From Apostichopus japonicus (lineage: Eukaryota; Echinodermata; Holothuroidea; Aspidochirotida; Stichopodidae): a stretch of 64,000 nt of DNA. Where the stretch lies: contig NC_092569.1 in the NCBI RefSeq assembly GCF_037975245.1, forward strand, positions 22,286,168-22,350,167, read 5' to 3'. The position numbers and the translations under genes were made by a program. The notes under the pieces are model-generated. The model was not told the DNA's origin and made no database searches. It worked only from the letters and a program-made list of their open reading frames with translations. This document shows, piece by piece, positions 36,301-49,659 of this stretch. Positions within the stretch are counted from its first letter, which is position 1. The number at the start of each line of letters is the position of its first letter.

Positions 36301-39300
36301 AATCGATCTGGTAGCTTTCACTGAGTTTCCAATGGTTTTATATGTAAAGTCCATCAATATGAATACATTCCAAGTTTGATGACAAATCAGTTTACTTTCG
36401 GAATGTTACCACTTACAGTATTATGATACATGATTGGATTCCCTGGTCATCTGGTAGAGGGAACATTTAGGGGATATTGCCCTGGTCATCTGGTAGAGGG
36501 TAGAGTTAGGGGATATTGCCCTGGTCATCTGGTAGAGGGTAGAGTTAGGGGATATTGCCTTGGTCATCTGGTAAAGGGTAGAGTTAGGGGATATTGCCCT
36601 GGTCATCGGGTAGAGGGTAGAGTTAGGGGATATTGCCCTGGTCATCTGGTAAAGGGTAGAGTTAGGGGATATTGCCCTGGTCATCTGGTAGAGTTAGGGG
36701 ATATTGCCCTGGTCATCTGGTAGAGGGTAGAGTTAGGGGGTATTGCCCTGGTCATCTGGTAGAGGGTACAGTTAGGGATATTGGCCCGGTCATCTGGTAG
36801 AGGGTACAGTTAATCAATTGCAGCTTAAATCTCATTGTGCTAGAGTTCCTTCATGTGTGGTCAAATAAAATGCAATTTGTTACCTCTCTCGTTCCAGGGT
36901 TGTATTAACCAAACTCTTGAGACTATCTGCAGAGTAGCGATTTTAAAGAACTTGCAGAAAAAAATGTTAATTAAAATATGACATGATATGACATTATATG
37001 ACATAATATGACATGACAATGATTTTTGGCATTTGTTCCCTACATTTACAAGCTCTCAACTCTACAGGCTTAATTTCTAGAATGTAAACCGAAATATACA
37101 TGTCAGCAACTTAATGTAGTCTTCTGTTGTACAGGAATTCCCCAATATTATAACATTTTTGAAGATGTATGTAATCCTTGCAGCGTAAAGTTGTTATTAT
37201 TATTAAAATCTATTTTACATAACATTCTGTCTTGTTTTTTCTCTATGGTTACAGCATGACAGTCCAATCAAAGTCATCAAATGGATTAAAGCGCCCAATT
37301 ACTCCTGCGTTATGACTGGAAGCTGGGATAAAACTCTCAAGGTACAGTATAATTGTCAATCTAAACTTTAAATGAAAAATTAAACATTTACAGATTTTAT
37401 ACAGTCTTGTGAGAAGGCAAGGCCCTCTCTCTGAATTTAGAGCAATTAAACGCCGGTCAATGGTAAATTGTAACACCCACACACTCAAGTGTGCCATGTT
37501 TCCAACAGTCTCCTAAAGAATTTTGGTCCGACAACTCACACAATCTGCAATCCTTAGATTCCCCTGTCCATCGCCTGCCCATTTGACCACAATGTCGTAT
37601 CCTAACCATCTTAAAAAACTTACTGTGAGAACTAATACTGAGCTGCAGTTTGTGTGGGGAGGTGGAGATCAGGGTGGGGGTGGGAAAGTTTCAGTCATTC
37701 TTGATAACATGTGTAGGACTACAGGGGATGATTTCTCTGGCCTTTTAATAGCAAAGTTAAAAATGTGCTAGACAAGTGCAAAGATCTATATTTATCATTT
37801 TTTATACATATGGGGTGTTTCCATACATATGGCGGCCAAAGTGTGACATAGGGGTCAAATTTTCCAAACTTAATTTCTTATAATTCTATTTACCTTTTTC
37901 AGGTAAAGGCATATGTTCTCTGTTAATGAAACACCAAGCTTTTACTGAGGTATTCTTTCCATAGCAGAGCATAGTACATGAAGACCCAGCTTGCAAATTT
38001 CATGCGTAACAGAGAAACCAAATCCAAGTATCACATATAGACAAATTTGTTATAAGAGACAAAATTCAAAGCCATCAAACTTGCTACACAAAACTTGAAC
38101 ACTAAATCATTCCCTGGAATATTATTCACAATTATTGAATCACTGTCTCGATGTTACTAAGAGCACCGTGTGGGTGGAAGCAGGGCAAACTTTTTAAGAC
38201 AACCAGGTCTTACTTTTTGGTTGTCCCAACAGCAAATTTGGTTGTCCAACAACATGAAGATAAGTAGTAAAGAACCAGCAATATGTATTGTATAGGAAAG
38301 GTGGATTAGTTTGGTGAACAGAACACTGGTGGACATAGGGGTAGGAGCCCAATTTGATTTAGGGGGGCTGTAACGAATTGCCGAAAAATATAACCAACAT
38401 TTATTGCGTGCTCAGCGCATGTTCAACATGTTAATGTACATATCATATAGGTATGCATCGGTTATTACATCGCATGCAAATAGCATATATCATTTTCCGT
38501 GTTATAACCCTTCCATATTGGTTAGAATTATCCGGGAAGTCGTTACAATAATAATGATAATAATAATATAAGTTTAACCATTGCAATACACATTGCAATT
38601 TATTTTCTTTCAGTAGGTGCCCGAAAAATTCTCAGCATATTGCCCGAATTTTCACAAAAATATTTGATCGGGGGGCTGCAGCCCCCCCCCCCCGCCCTCC
38701 CGCCTCCTATGCCTATGCTGTTGGATCATAGCCCTACCACAAAGTTTTGTTTTATTTTAGTATCTCCAGTAAGCAATGGATGGTGACACCAATCTATCAT
38801 TTTACCTATTAGAGAGTTTTTACATCGTACCAAGGTTTGATGTAAAAAAATGGTCATCTGATGGACGACCTCTAAAGCTGATTTGAACAGAAATTTGGTT
38901 GTGTGGGACGACCTGACCACCTTAAAAAAATTTACCCTGTAGATAGCCTTGGAGTATTCCTAATATGCAAGTTAAAAATATACCGTTTAATTACAATCAT
39001 TTAGAAAATTCTTTGCTCCACAAAGGGATTAACTATTAATTTTGTTCACAAACCTATTAATATCTGACCATAATTTTAGATTATTACCCTGTAAATAAGA
39101 GAGCTAAATATATCATCAAATATTTCTTGATTTTAAAGAAAAATCATATTCTGAAGATGTCATTCAAATCTGTTTTTGGTATTTGTTGCATCCATCGAGT
39201 CAGTTGTATGTTGAATTCAGGACCGATATATTTTCTGTTGTGATGTGCTATTTAATTCTATAATTTTGAAAAGTACAAGAAGAGATCAAATATTTATTTT

Positions 39301-42300
39301 TTATCTACCTCATTCATCGAATATATTAACTTCCGATAAGATCCCTAGGATGTAATATTTTGCACAGTTACATGAAAGATAGTGATATGAAAGAAGTAAG
39401 TTTGGTCTGTGCCTCTGTTTAATGTCTCTCTTTTGTTTTCATATTTTATTTTGTCTCTTCTGTATTTAGTTTTGGGATACAAGACAACCCCAGCCTATGC
39501 TCTCCTTACAGCTCCCAGAGAGATGTTACTGTGCTGATGTGGTAAGGAAATATCAAATCATTACTGTACATTCAAAGGGTTATTCAGAGAGTGTATTGGT
39601 CCAAGTGGTTAAGGCACTTGGACTTTTCACCTAAGGTTTGCAGGTTCGAGTTCTGGTCAGATCATATTACAAAGTGTCCTTGGACAAGGCACTTTATCTC
39701 CATTGCCTCTCTTCACCCAGGTGTATAAGTGGGGACCTGTGAGATAAATTGTCATTTGGGTGCTGTCTAGATGCTGCTGATGTGGAGGGATTGTCTCTAT
39801 GTTTGACAGGTTAGGGTTGACTGAGGTAATATTGTGATAGAGCAACGTTACTAGTGGTGATGTCTGTGCTTTATAAATCCTCAAAAAATTTTAATCCTCA
39901 ATATGAAGATGATGGGGTGTCAGACTTATGTATGAGTACAACAGCATGAGCATGAGTACAAGTCTGTGCTTTATCAATCCTCAATATTAAGATGCGGGGG
40001 CCCTACTAAAAGTATGAGTATAACAGCATGATTACAAGTAGTGACCCCTCTTGTTTGAATATGATTAAGAGTGCAATACTCTCAGCAGAGTATGAGTACT
40101 CAGTTTATTAATCTACTGTGTTGAAGAAATTGAAAATGTTTAAATAAGATTGATAGAGGTTTTTTTGTTGGTCATTTCTTGTGTTTAACCTTTAAGCAGA
40201 CATGATGCTTGAATCCATGGATTTCCTTGCTAACTTGAAGGTCGTTCTTTTCTCTTGTTTATAGATGTACCCAATGGCAGTTGTTGGAACTGCAGACAGG
40301 AATGTAATCATCTATCAACTGGATAATCAACCATCCGAATTTAAGAGAATGGAGTCCCCATTAAAGTACCAGGTATGCTATTACTAGTAGGACAGGTGCT
40401 TCACACAGCATTCACCCAGACAGTCCACCAAAATGTCGTTCATACTGGGTTTCGTCAGGGCTATTCCATTTTGATGTAGAAGTGTTTTTGAATAATTCAA
40501 TTACCCCAAAGTACCCTGTTGGGGTGTACGTTGGGTTTCCCCAAAATATACGGTTGATAAGTGTAAGAGTAATTGAGTCCCCCCCCCCCCATTGAAGTAC
40601 CAGGTATGTTTAGTGTGATAATTAAATAGCTAGAATTACTGATCGTAGATTGGAACATCATCACTGCATGAATGCTGAATATTAATTTGTTAAGTTAAAT
40701 GTCTTCAATCCAAAGGAGAGAGATGAAATTCTGATTGATTGCTATCATCAGTGTTCAAACAGTCAGATTATATTGGCAAAGCAACGTTAAGAGAAATGAT
40801 CATATCTCAAGGACAGACTAACAAAGAGATTATGGAAAGCAATAGTTTTTGTACAAGGGTCAACTGGCCAATGAACTTCCAGCGGCTGAGTGATGGAACC
40901 AGCATTGTTAGGGCCTTCAAACAAGTGGTGCATTGGCACATTGGGAAAAACCAGCTCCTTTTGCAACTTCAAGGAAGTTAATGCCTTTGTACCGGGGCCT
41001 TTGATGCCTCGGTCCCGGTGCTGAGCTTCCTTTGATGCCTTGGTCGTCGGTTCTAAGCTGCCTTTGATGCCTCGGTCCCTGGTTCTGAGCTGTATTTGAT
41101 GCCTTGGTCCCTGGTTCTGAGCTGCATTTGATGCCTTGGTCCCTGGTTCTGAGCTGGTAGTCCCATCTGCTCCAGCTTTAGTAGGACATTTGCTTCGACA
41201 GAAGTTTCTTTTCCATAGCATAGCCAAGTGCGTTTCTGGCAAACTTTAGTAGAGAGAACATCTATCAACAAAGTAATAGTGTTAGAGAATTGGGATGTGG
41301 TGTTAGCATTTATCTGTTTACTTGTACTGATCTGTCAAGAATTCCCTTTAGTTCTAAGACTGACTCATCAATACTGTTGTTCACAGCTGAGATGTGTCTC
41401 GATATTCAAAGACATGAAGAAGAACATGCCAACTGGGTTTGCCTTAGGAAGCATCGAAGGGAGGTGTGCCATCCAGTTTGTTCAAGCGCAGAACCCGTAA
41501 GTTGCTTTGTGCTTTCAAAAACTATTGTAACCATTGCAACATGATTGATAATTACATTTTACAAATGCTACAGTATATTAACTTTTAGTACAACAATAAA
41601 AAGCGTATTAGCCACAGGGTAGCTACAATGAACTATCAGGTGTGGAATAAACCTTTGTTTACTGGTTATCAACCGGGCTACTTATCCCAAGAGATCCACG
41701 GGCCAAAGTGAGAATGGAAAAGAACAGAAAGCAAATATCAGGTTACACAATTTAATATACACGGAATTTACAATGTAAAAGCTAGTAGTGCCAGGAGTAC
41801 AGTAGGTGTCTAAGGTTACTGATTGGATTCGAGAATGAAATGCAAGTGCCCTGAACTCAGTCCCTGAATGAGGTCTGTCTAGGTGTACTATGATGATCAT
41901 GAAGGTGAAGTACTTTTTATAGTAAAGTTGATCCCCATAGAGGAGGGAATATCGTTAAAACTAGTAGTTGTGCCAGGAGTACAGTAGGTGTCTAAGGTTA
42001 CTGATTGGATTAGAGAATGAAATACAGACCTGTGCTCTAACTCAGTCGTTGAATGAAGTGTGTCTAGGTGTAGTTAGACATCCTTCGAGACCGACATGAT
42101 GGACAGAAAGACAGACATAAAAGACAAACAGACAGATAGACAGATGCACTCTAGGAGGAATATAAATTTACATAGGTAAGCAGAAATGTTTATTATAAAG
42201 TTTAAGAGAGTCTTGCATCTTACAAGTATACAAAGATTTCATAAAAATAGTATAGTTTAAAGCCTCACCATTTTAATGGTTTCTCATTGCAGTAAGGACA

Positions 42301-44475
42301 ATTTTACTTTTAAATGTCACCGCTCTAATGAGGCTTCTACTTACTACCAAGATATTTATGCGGTAAGTATTATAGGATGCGCTTTAGGCAAAAAATGAAT
42401 ATATTTTAGACTGCTAAAAAACCCACTGCTGTCATTCCAGGTTGTATTTCTATAACACTTTTCATATTTGAAATATATACTTTTAAAGTATCTGTTGAGG
42501 TTCTTTTATTAAAAGTGACTGGACTGTGTAGTCTGATACACAGGATAAATGAGAAGGAAATATAGTCTTTTATGTGCAGATATGTATACACATCAAAAAT
42601 CAACATTTACTCCAAAAGAAAATATTAATAGAGAAAACCAGAGAAATAAGATATGAATCATAATTGACAAATAAGGAGTACTGTTTTAGAAAATATATTG
42701 GAATTTTCGATAATATGAGACCCATTAACAACTATCAGTTCTACAAACATATGTAATCCGTTCTTTGCTCCTTAATCGGCTTCCTGTATAGTCATGGTTT
42801 GTTTGGTTTTAATTCCATCAATGCAACTTACACTTATCTATTGTCATACTTTCACTGTGTTACATTTTGTACTTTTCATTCGACTGCCAGGTATTGCTGA
42901 TGAAAGTCCCAGGGGGACCGAAAATTCCAATTTATTTTCTAAAACATTATGAGTCATACCTTATTTCTCTGGTTTTCTCTAATAATATATATATGTATAT
43001 AAATATATAGTGAAATTGTAGTGAGTTGGAAAATCCAGAACAGTGAAAAAAAATTCCAGCCTCCACCAGGATTCAAACCAGGGCCTCCAGCTTTATATAA
43101 ACAAATAAATATGAGCATTTTAGTGGATAGAATTTAGTATATGAATAATCAGGACTCTCATTCAAGTCCATCCATATATCCATTTGTTTGCATTTTATGT
43201 TCCCTTCTGGTTATCCTTTCTGCACTAGACCTAAAAAACACATATAGAAATATGCATCTTAGTGGATAGCAGCTAATCCTCTTGTGACAGTATTTCTCAA
43301 GAGAACCGTTTTGTACACAGATTAATATGATGGTGTGGATAGAATCAATTTTATGAATATTAAAGATCCTCACTCAAGACATCACATATATTCAAGATGA
43401 ATAATGTTTCCATTTTACATTCCTTTTTGGTTACCCTTTCGGTTTACCACCTACAAGGTGGATACGGGCTATATATAAATAAAGAATATATGTTATGTAT
43501 AATCAAACCCCTTACCCTAGTCAAGAAACCTATGGTTTCTGTTCAAGATAATAAATGTTTCCATTTTATTCTTCCCGTCAGGTGAACTCCATCGCGTTCC
43601 ACCCCGAACACGGTACCCTGGCAACGGCAGGCTCGGACGGCAAGTTCAGCTTCTGGGATAAAGATTCCAGGACTAAACTGAAAACCTCTGAACAGATGGA
43701 ACAGCCTATAACTTGTTGTAACTTTGATGCTAAAGGTCAAATATTTGCATATGCAGTTAGCTATGACTGGTCAAAGGTCAGTATCTTGTGTGTATTTTAC
43801 CTTTGGTGAAATAGCCTCCTCATCATTTTATAAGTCAGTGATGTGTCGATCAGCAACAAACATGTCAGTATAAATTACTGGATATAACATTGCACTTGTT
43901 CAGAATATGTCAACCTACTAGATGTTTACAAAAACTATTGCCCAAAAAAATTGAATGGTATGCTAATAATAATCTGCAAATTGCAAATTGGGAATATTGG
44001 AGGGAAAATAATTAAATAAGAAACTATAAACATAAAAGCTGCTGTATTCTTGCATCCTTGAATTACAACCAACCTTTTGTGATATAATGTGATCAGTCAA
44101 GAAATAACTCTGAAGTAATCTTTTTGGAGTCTGTTCTAGCACAATATGTTTCATTACATTTTATAACAAAAAGTGGTTTTTGTTTTATAAATAGTTTTTC
44201 ATCAATATTGGTAGTAGTTTTCTTTTGATTTTATGTCAATGCCTACATACCATCGAATCAATCTTGTAAATTTTAGCAAGCTGATATACTTTTGTATTTC
44301 TTTTATTTAATTTGTCTCATATTTATCACTTCAAGGATGTTTTTTAAAATTTTTTATGAATGTCTTTTCTCTTGGCTTTCAGGGACATGAATTCTTCTCT
44401 ACTCAAAAGAAAAATCAGATCTTCCTCCGAGGAAATGCTTCGGAGGATTTGAAACCGAGGAATCGAAAGAGATGA
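33384..44475 (+). CDS. rae1: RAE1/Gle2, mRNA export and mitotic checkpoint WD40 protein
   Basis: Ten coding exons, all GT-AG and in phase: 33384-33557, 35209-35301, 35914-36000, 37255-37341, 39470-39541, 40265-40372, 41387-41496, 42293-42362, 43582-43776 and 44383-44475 (1089 nt, 362 residues; the human protein is 368). It begins [10 protein letters not shown] and carries the beta-propeller blocks [91 protein letters not shown] and [16 protein letters not shown]1 is a seven-bladed propeller that binds NUP98 at the nuclear pore, acts in mRNA export and helps spindle assembly. Start chosen by homology and an adequate context (atcATGG). Introns hold three minisatellites, a hAT MITE and a SINE, none disturbing the exons. 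Confidence 0.97.
34237..34996. repeat. 17-bp minisatellite in RAE1 intron 1
   Basis: About 43 tandem copies of tactgccatatagccag with occasional 20 to 22-bp units (atatatagtcag). Long open frames across it ([11 protein letters not shown] repeats on the minus strand) come from the unit and are not genes. Confidence 0.95.
36430..36812. repeat. About 39-bp minisatellite in RAE1 intron 3
   Basis: About ten copies of ccctggtcatctggtagagg followed by gtagagttaggggatattg, with some shortened units. Confidence 0.93.
38334..38717. mobile_element. hAT-type MITE (CATAGG family) in RAE1 intron 4
   Basis: Inverted ends CATAGGGGTAGGAG and the complement of CATAGGCATAGGAG. The flanking 8-mers ctggtgga (38326-38333) and ctgttgga (38718-38725) form a target duplication with one mismatch. 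384 bp, non-coding. A fragment of the same family is at 21339. Confidence 0.8.
39590..39890 (+). mobile_element. tRNA-derived SINE in RAE1 intron 5
   Basis: tRNA-like head with A-box-like tggtccaagtggttaag and B-box-like ggttcgagttc. A body follows with the widespread SINE core tgtccttggacaaggcactt and ccaggtgtataagtgggga. Ends in an A-rich stretch. Not a functional tRNA. Confidence 0.82.
40998..41157. repeat. About 35-bp tandem repeat in RAE1 intron 6
   Basis: About five copies of tttgatgccttggtccctgg with ttctgagctg. Confidence 0.9.
41780..42075. repeat. Direct duplication in RAE1 intron 7
   Basis: gtgccaggagtacagtaggt, gtctaaggttactgattgga and following sequence occur twice, at about 41788-41893 and 41970-42075, with modest divergence. 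Confidence 0.85.
42630..42980. mobile_element. Long-TIR MITE in RAE1 intron 8
   Basis: agagaaaaccagagaaataa at the left is mirrored at the right end (ttatttctctggttttctct), and similarity continues inward (gttttagaaaat, ttggaattttcg). 351 bp. Its centre is inverted relative to the core of the foldback element at 19833-20679, and its right end matches 16493-16558. A TA-rich tract follows. Confidence 0.78.
43018..43112 (-). mobile_element. Degenerate SINE fragment with B-box
   Basis: The minus strand reads CCTGGTTTGAATCCTGGTGG, with a near-consensus B box (GGTTTGAATCC), then a body resembling a tRNA-derived SINE. No A box is visible. Confidence 0.45.
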
Positions 44476-45685
44476 GACGTTTATAATGGATCGTAATGAA
44501 ATATGAAAGATACTGAGCGATGGAATGGAGATGTTTCCATGGAGATGGAGTTGTAATGAGCATTCACACTAAAGCAACCAACAGGATCAAAGCATGTGAA
44601 AGTAACATGCAGTAAGATCTCAGCCATTTCGACTAACGGAGTCGATGTCACTCAAAAAAACATGAGCTTTTGTATTGCTATGTGACAAGAACAAATTAAA
44701 AGTAATCTGTGCTGATAGAAAGTTAGAAACTGTAACCAAGGGCAAAGAATGAGTTGTTGTTGTTGTTTTTTTTTTAGGAATGAGATTGCTATGGTTCTTT
44801 TCAGCTGCAAAATATGTGCTTCTGTTCAGTTTAGAAGGTTAATGAAATCCATCCTCACAAAGAAGTTTGTTAGATTGCATTCTAATTTTGCATATTGTCA
44901 TTTTGGCTCATCCAATTTAGAATGAGATGAATGCGAAAGTAATTATCATAATATCAAACAGGGATGTACGAGACAGCGGTGTTCAATTTCATTCAGATTC
45001 TGTTGGAATGGAGGTACTTATGATTTACATGTAAATTCAACCAAGGAAGACACTCTGTAAATGTAACATACTTGAACTTCTAAGAAGAAATGAAAACTGA
45101 ATGAATGTGTAGGCTGACATTCATAATCTACTTTTATTTGTATGATCAAGGAAAAATATTAAAACAAACTTAGTATTATGTCACCTCAATATTCTAGCAA
45201 ATATTAGCAGCCATTAGTAAAAATTGAAGACATCAAATTTGCTATAAACCAGAAGATAATGTTAAAATGCAGAAACATTTATGTGAGTTGAGAAAACAAG
45301 TTTGAAACAAACAATATGTTTGGTTTTAATATCTATTTGTAGGTGATTGCATAATATGTTTTTTGTGTTAGTTAAGGGAATATTTCTCAACCTCCTTGTT
45401 TGTTTTCTCTCTCTTCTTGGAAAGATTGATTAAATCACGGTGTTACTGCAGGAGTAATTGCCTGCTCTTTCCCGTTACAGAGGTTAATAAGATTTACAGG
45501 TGGCTTATATCAAGTTCTGGTGCGTTTCTAAAATATATTCTTTCTAAAATGTGGTCGTCATGTGAAGGCCAGCTATTGCAGAATTATATATTTGAGGAAA
45601 GTTGAACTTGTGATGTTCTGTTCTTTATTCACAACTTTTCTCTGACTCAAATTATTATGTACAATATAAACTTGAATGCAACTTC

Positions 45686-45691
45686 AATAAA
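45686..45691 (+). other. Candidate RAE1 polyadenylation signal
   Basis: First clear AATAAA after the RAE1 stop, giving a 3' UTR of about 1.2 kb that ends just before the 60-bp minisatellite. Confidence 0.5.
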
Positions 45692-45744
45692 TCGTCAGGC
45701 TCAAAGTCAAATTCCACCGCATCAAGTGTATCAAGGATCTTATG

Positions 45745-48700
45745 ATTCAGTCAGTGGACATCCATCTGTCAGGGGTGTAGTCAGTATTAACCCCAGGGTC
45801 TTAGCATTGAGTCAGTGGACATCTATCTACCAGGGATGCAATCAGAATTAACCCCAGGGTCTTAGCATTGAGTCAGTTGACATCTGTCTACCAGGGATGC
45901 AATCAGAATTAACCCCAGGGTCTTAGCATTGAGTCAGTTGACATCTATCTACCAGGGATGCAATCAGAATTAACCCCAGGGTCTTAGCATTGAGTCATTT
46001 GACATCTGTCAACCAGGGATGCAATCAGAATTAACCCCAGGGTCTTAGCATTGAGTCAGTTGACATCTATCTACCAGGGATGCAATCAGAATTAACCCCA
46101 GGGTCTTAGCATTGAGTCAGTTGACATCCATCTACCAGGGATGCAATCAGAATTAACCCCAGGGTCTTAGCATTGAGTCAGTTGACATCTATCTACCAGG
46201 GATGCAATCAGAATTAACCCCAGGGTCTTAGCATTGAGTCAGTTGACATCCATCTACCAGGGATGCAATCAGAATTAACCCCAGGGTCTTAGCATTGAGT
46301 CATTTGACATCTATCTACCAGGGATGCAATCAGAATTAACCCCAGGGTCTTAGCATTGAGTCAGTTGACATCCATCTGTCAGGTGTGTAGTCAGAATTTA
46401 CCCCAGGGTCTTAGCATTGAGTCAGTTGACATCTATCTACCAGGGATGCAATCAGAATTAACCCCAGGGTCTTAGCATTGAGTCAGTGGACATCCACTGG
46501 TCAGGGGTGTAGTCAGTATTAACCCCAGGGTCTTAGCATTGAGTCAGTTGACATCCATCTTTCAGGTGTGTAGTCAGAATTTACCCCAGGGTCTTAGCAT
46601 TCAGTCAGTGGACATCCATCTTTCAGGTGTGTAGTCAGTATTAACCCCAGGGTCTTAGCATTGAGTTAGTGGACATCTACCTGTCAGGTGTGTAGTCAGA
46701 ATTTACCCCAGGGTCTTAGCATTCAGTCAGTTGACATCCATCTTTCAGGTGTGTAGTCAGAATTTACCGCAAGGTCTTAGCATTGAGTCAGTGGACATGC
46801 ACTTGTCAGGGGTTTAGTCAGAATTTACCGCAAGGTCTTAGCATTGAGTCAGTTGACATCCGTCTGTCAGGGGTGTAGTCAGAATTAACCCCAGGGTCTT
46901 AGCATTGAGTCAGTTGACATCTATCTACCAGGGATGCAATCAGAATTAACCCCAGGGTCTTAGCATTGAGTCAGTTGACATCTATCTACCAGGGATGCAA
47001 TCAGAATTAACCCCAGGGTCTTAGCATTGAGTCAGTTGACATCTATCTACCAGGGATGCAATCAGAATTAACCCCAGGGTCTTAGCATTGAGTCAGTTGA
47101 CATCCATCTTTCAGGTGTGTAGTCAGAATTAACCCCAGGGTCTTAGCATTGAGTCAGTTGACATCCATCTGTCAGGGGTGTAGTCAGTATTAACCCCAGG
47201 GTCTTAGCATTGAGTCAGTTGACATCTATCTACCAGGGATGCAATCAGAATTAACCCCAGGGTCTTAGCATTGAGTCAGTTGACATCTATCTACCAGGGA
47301 TGCAATCAGAATTAACCCCAGGGTCTTAGCATTGAGTCAGTTGACATCCATCTTTCAGGTGTGTAGTCAGAATTAACCCCAGGGTCTTAGCATTGAGTCA
47401 GTTGACATCCATCTGTCAGGGGTGTAGTCAGTATTAACCCCAGGGTCTTAGCATTGAGTCAGTTGACATCTATCTACCAGGGATGCAATCAGAATTAACC
47501 CCAGGGTCTTAGCATTGAGTCAGTTGACATCTATCTACCAGGGATGCAATCAGAATTAACCCCAGGGTCTTAGCATTGAGTCAGTTGACATCTGTCTACC
47601 AGGGATGCAATCAGAATTAACCCCAGGGTCTTAGCATTGAGTCAGTTGACATCTGTCTACCAGGGATGCAATCAGAATTAACCCCAGGGTCTTAGCATTG
47701 AGTCAGTTGACATCTGTCTACCAGGGATGCAATCAGAATTAACCCCAGGGTCTTAGCATTGAGTCATTTGACATCTGTCAACCAGGGATGCAATCAGAAT
47801 TAACCCCAGGGTCTTAGCATTGAGTCAGTTGACATCCATCTACCAGGGATGCAATCAGAATTAACCCCAGGGTCTTAGCATTGAGTCAGTTGACATCTAT
47901 CTACCAGGGATGCAATCAGAATTAACCCCAGGGTCTTAGCATTGAGTCATTTGACATCTATCTACCAGGGATGCAATCAGAATTAACCCCAGGGTCTTAG
48001 CATTGAGTCAGTTGACATCTATCTACCAGGGATGCAATCAGAATTAACCCCAGGGTCTTAGCATTGAGTCAGTGGACATCTATCTACCAGGGATGCAATC
48101 AGAATTAACCCCAGGGTCTTAGCATTGAGTCAGTGGACATCTATCTACCAGGGATGCAATCAGAATTTACCCCAGGGTCTTAGCATTGAGTCAGTTGACA
48201 TCTATCTACCAGGGATGCAATCAGAATTAACCCCAGGGTCTTAGCATTGAGTCAGTTGACATCCATCTGTCAGGTGTGTAGTCAGAATTAACCCCAGGGT
48301 CTTAGCATTGAGTCATTTGACATCTATCTACCAGGGATGCAATCAGAATTAACCCCAGGGTCTTAGCATTGAGTCAGTTGACATCTATCTACCAGGGATG
48401 CAATCAGAATTAACCCCAGGGTCTTAGAATTGAGTCAGTGGACATCTATCTACCAGGGATGCAATCAGAATTAACCCCAGGGTCTTAGCATTGAGTCAGT
48501 TGACATCTATCTACCAGGGATGCAATCAGAATTAACCCCAGGGTCTTAGCATTGAGTCAGTTGACATCCATCTACCAGGGATGCAATCAGAATTAACCCC
48601 AGGGTCTTAGCATTGAGTCAGTTGACATCTATCTACCAGGGATGCAATCAGAATTAACCCCAGGGTCTTAGCATTGAGTCAGTTGACATCTATCTACCAG

Positions 48701-48789
48701 GGATGCAATCAGAATTAACCCCAGGGTCTTAGCATTGAGTCAGTTGACATCTATCTACCAGGGATGCAATCAGAATTAACCCCAGGGTA
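45745..48789. repeat. 60-bp minisatellite, about 50 copies, downstream of RAE1
   Basis: Unit ggtcttagcattgagtcagt, tgacatctatctaccaggga, tgcaatcagaattaacccca. Two variants alternate: one with accagggatgcaatcag, the other with gtcaggggtgtagtcag. Between 46915 and 47455 the order A-A-(A)-B1-B2 repeats, giving a higher-order unit of four to five monomers. No coding frame persists through it. Confidence 0.96.
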
Positions 48790-48849
48790 GTGTTCAGTCA
48801 GCAATCCATGATTCTCTCTAAGTTGCAGTCATCTGTCAGGGGTGTAGGT

Positions 48850-49655
48850 AAATGACTTTAATATCAGCATATCTTTCTTCACACAGATGTTTTTCAGAAC
48901 TATATATCTGCTCGAATGCTCCGACCGTCCAAATTATTCCGAAACATTGAAGAGAGTTAAATGATGACAGGAATTGATGAGAGTGTTAGCGCGCGCGTGC
49001 GTGTGGGCAGGACGGGGGGGGGGGGTGGGGTGGGGGTTATACTGGCATTAGGGTACAAGCATCGTTACCATCACAGTAAACAGGTCGTCAGTATTGCAAC
49101 CAAATATGCTATAAAGTCAAAATAATGGTCACCCATGGTCAAACTTCAAATCATATTGCTGCCCACACTATTTATTGTCTAATATAGCGGTAAGACCATT
49201 AAATAATGAGAATGCCTTGTGGGGAAATAGCTTCCTGAAATATACTCTTAATTATCAAAGTATCCTAAACCGTGGTTCTACATATACTAATTATTCTTAT
49301 AGGTATAAATAAGCCTACTAACCTTGAAGTTCTTACATCTGTAAGTTCTTAGCAAACCCATTGCACATTTTTATGTGACCATGAATGCCTATCAAAGTTC
49401 ACCTTTGTTTCTCTTTTTCTTACTTTGTTGTTGTTGTTACTTTTACTTTTTTTTCCACACTAAACTTGGATGCATATGTACAAGTAACTCATCTTTATAA
49501 GAATTATGGGTCGGTAAGCTTTACAACTCCTTGTGCTGACAGTTGAAACCGTACCGGACACAATTCAAGCTCAAAGACAAGCAACCTTGTTTGCCACATA
49601 TCCTTGCTGCTTACAAGCCAAAAGATTTTTTCTAAACTAATTGAATTCACCGAGC
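48850..49655. other. Intergenic stretch, no recognised feature
   Basis: Contains a short (GC/GT) run near 48990 and a G-rich run near 49013. No supported gene. Confidence 0.5.
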
Positions 49656-49659
49656 ACCC

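Noticed and set aside
36421-36723. Overlapping 87 to 97-codon repetitive frames
   Set aside because: Produced by the 39-bp minisatellite in RAE1 intron 3.
39595-39665. tRNA gene
   Set aside because: tRNA-like head joined to a known type of SINE core and A-rich tail.
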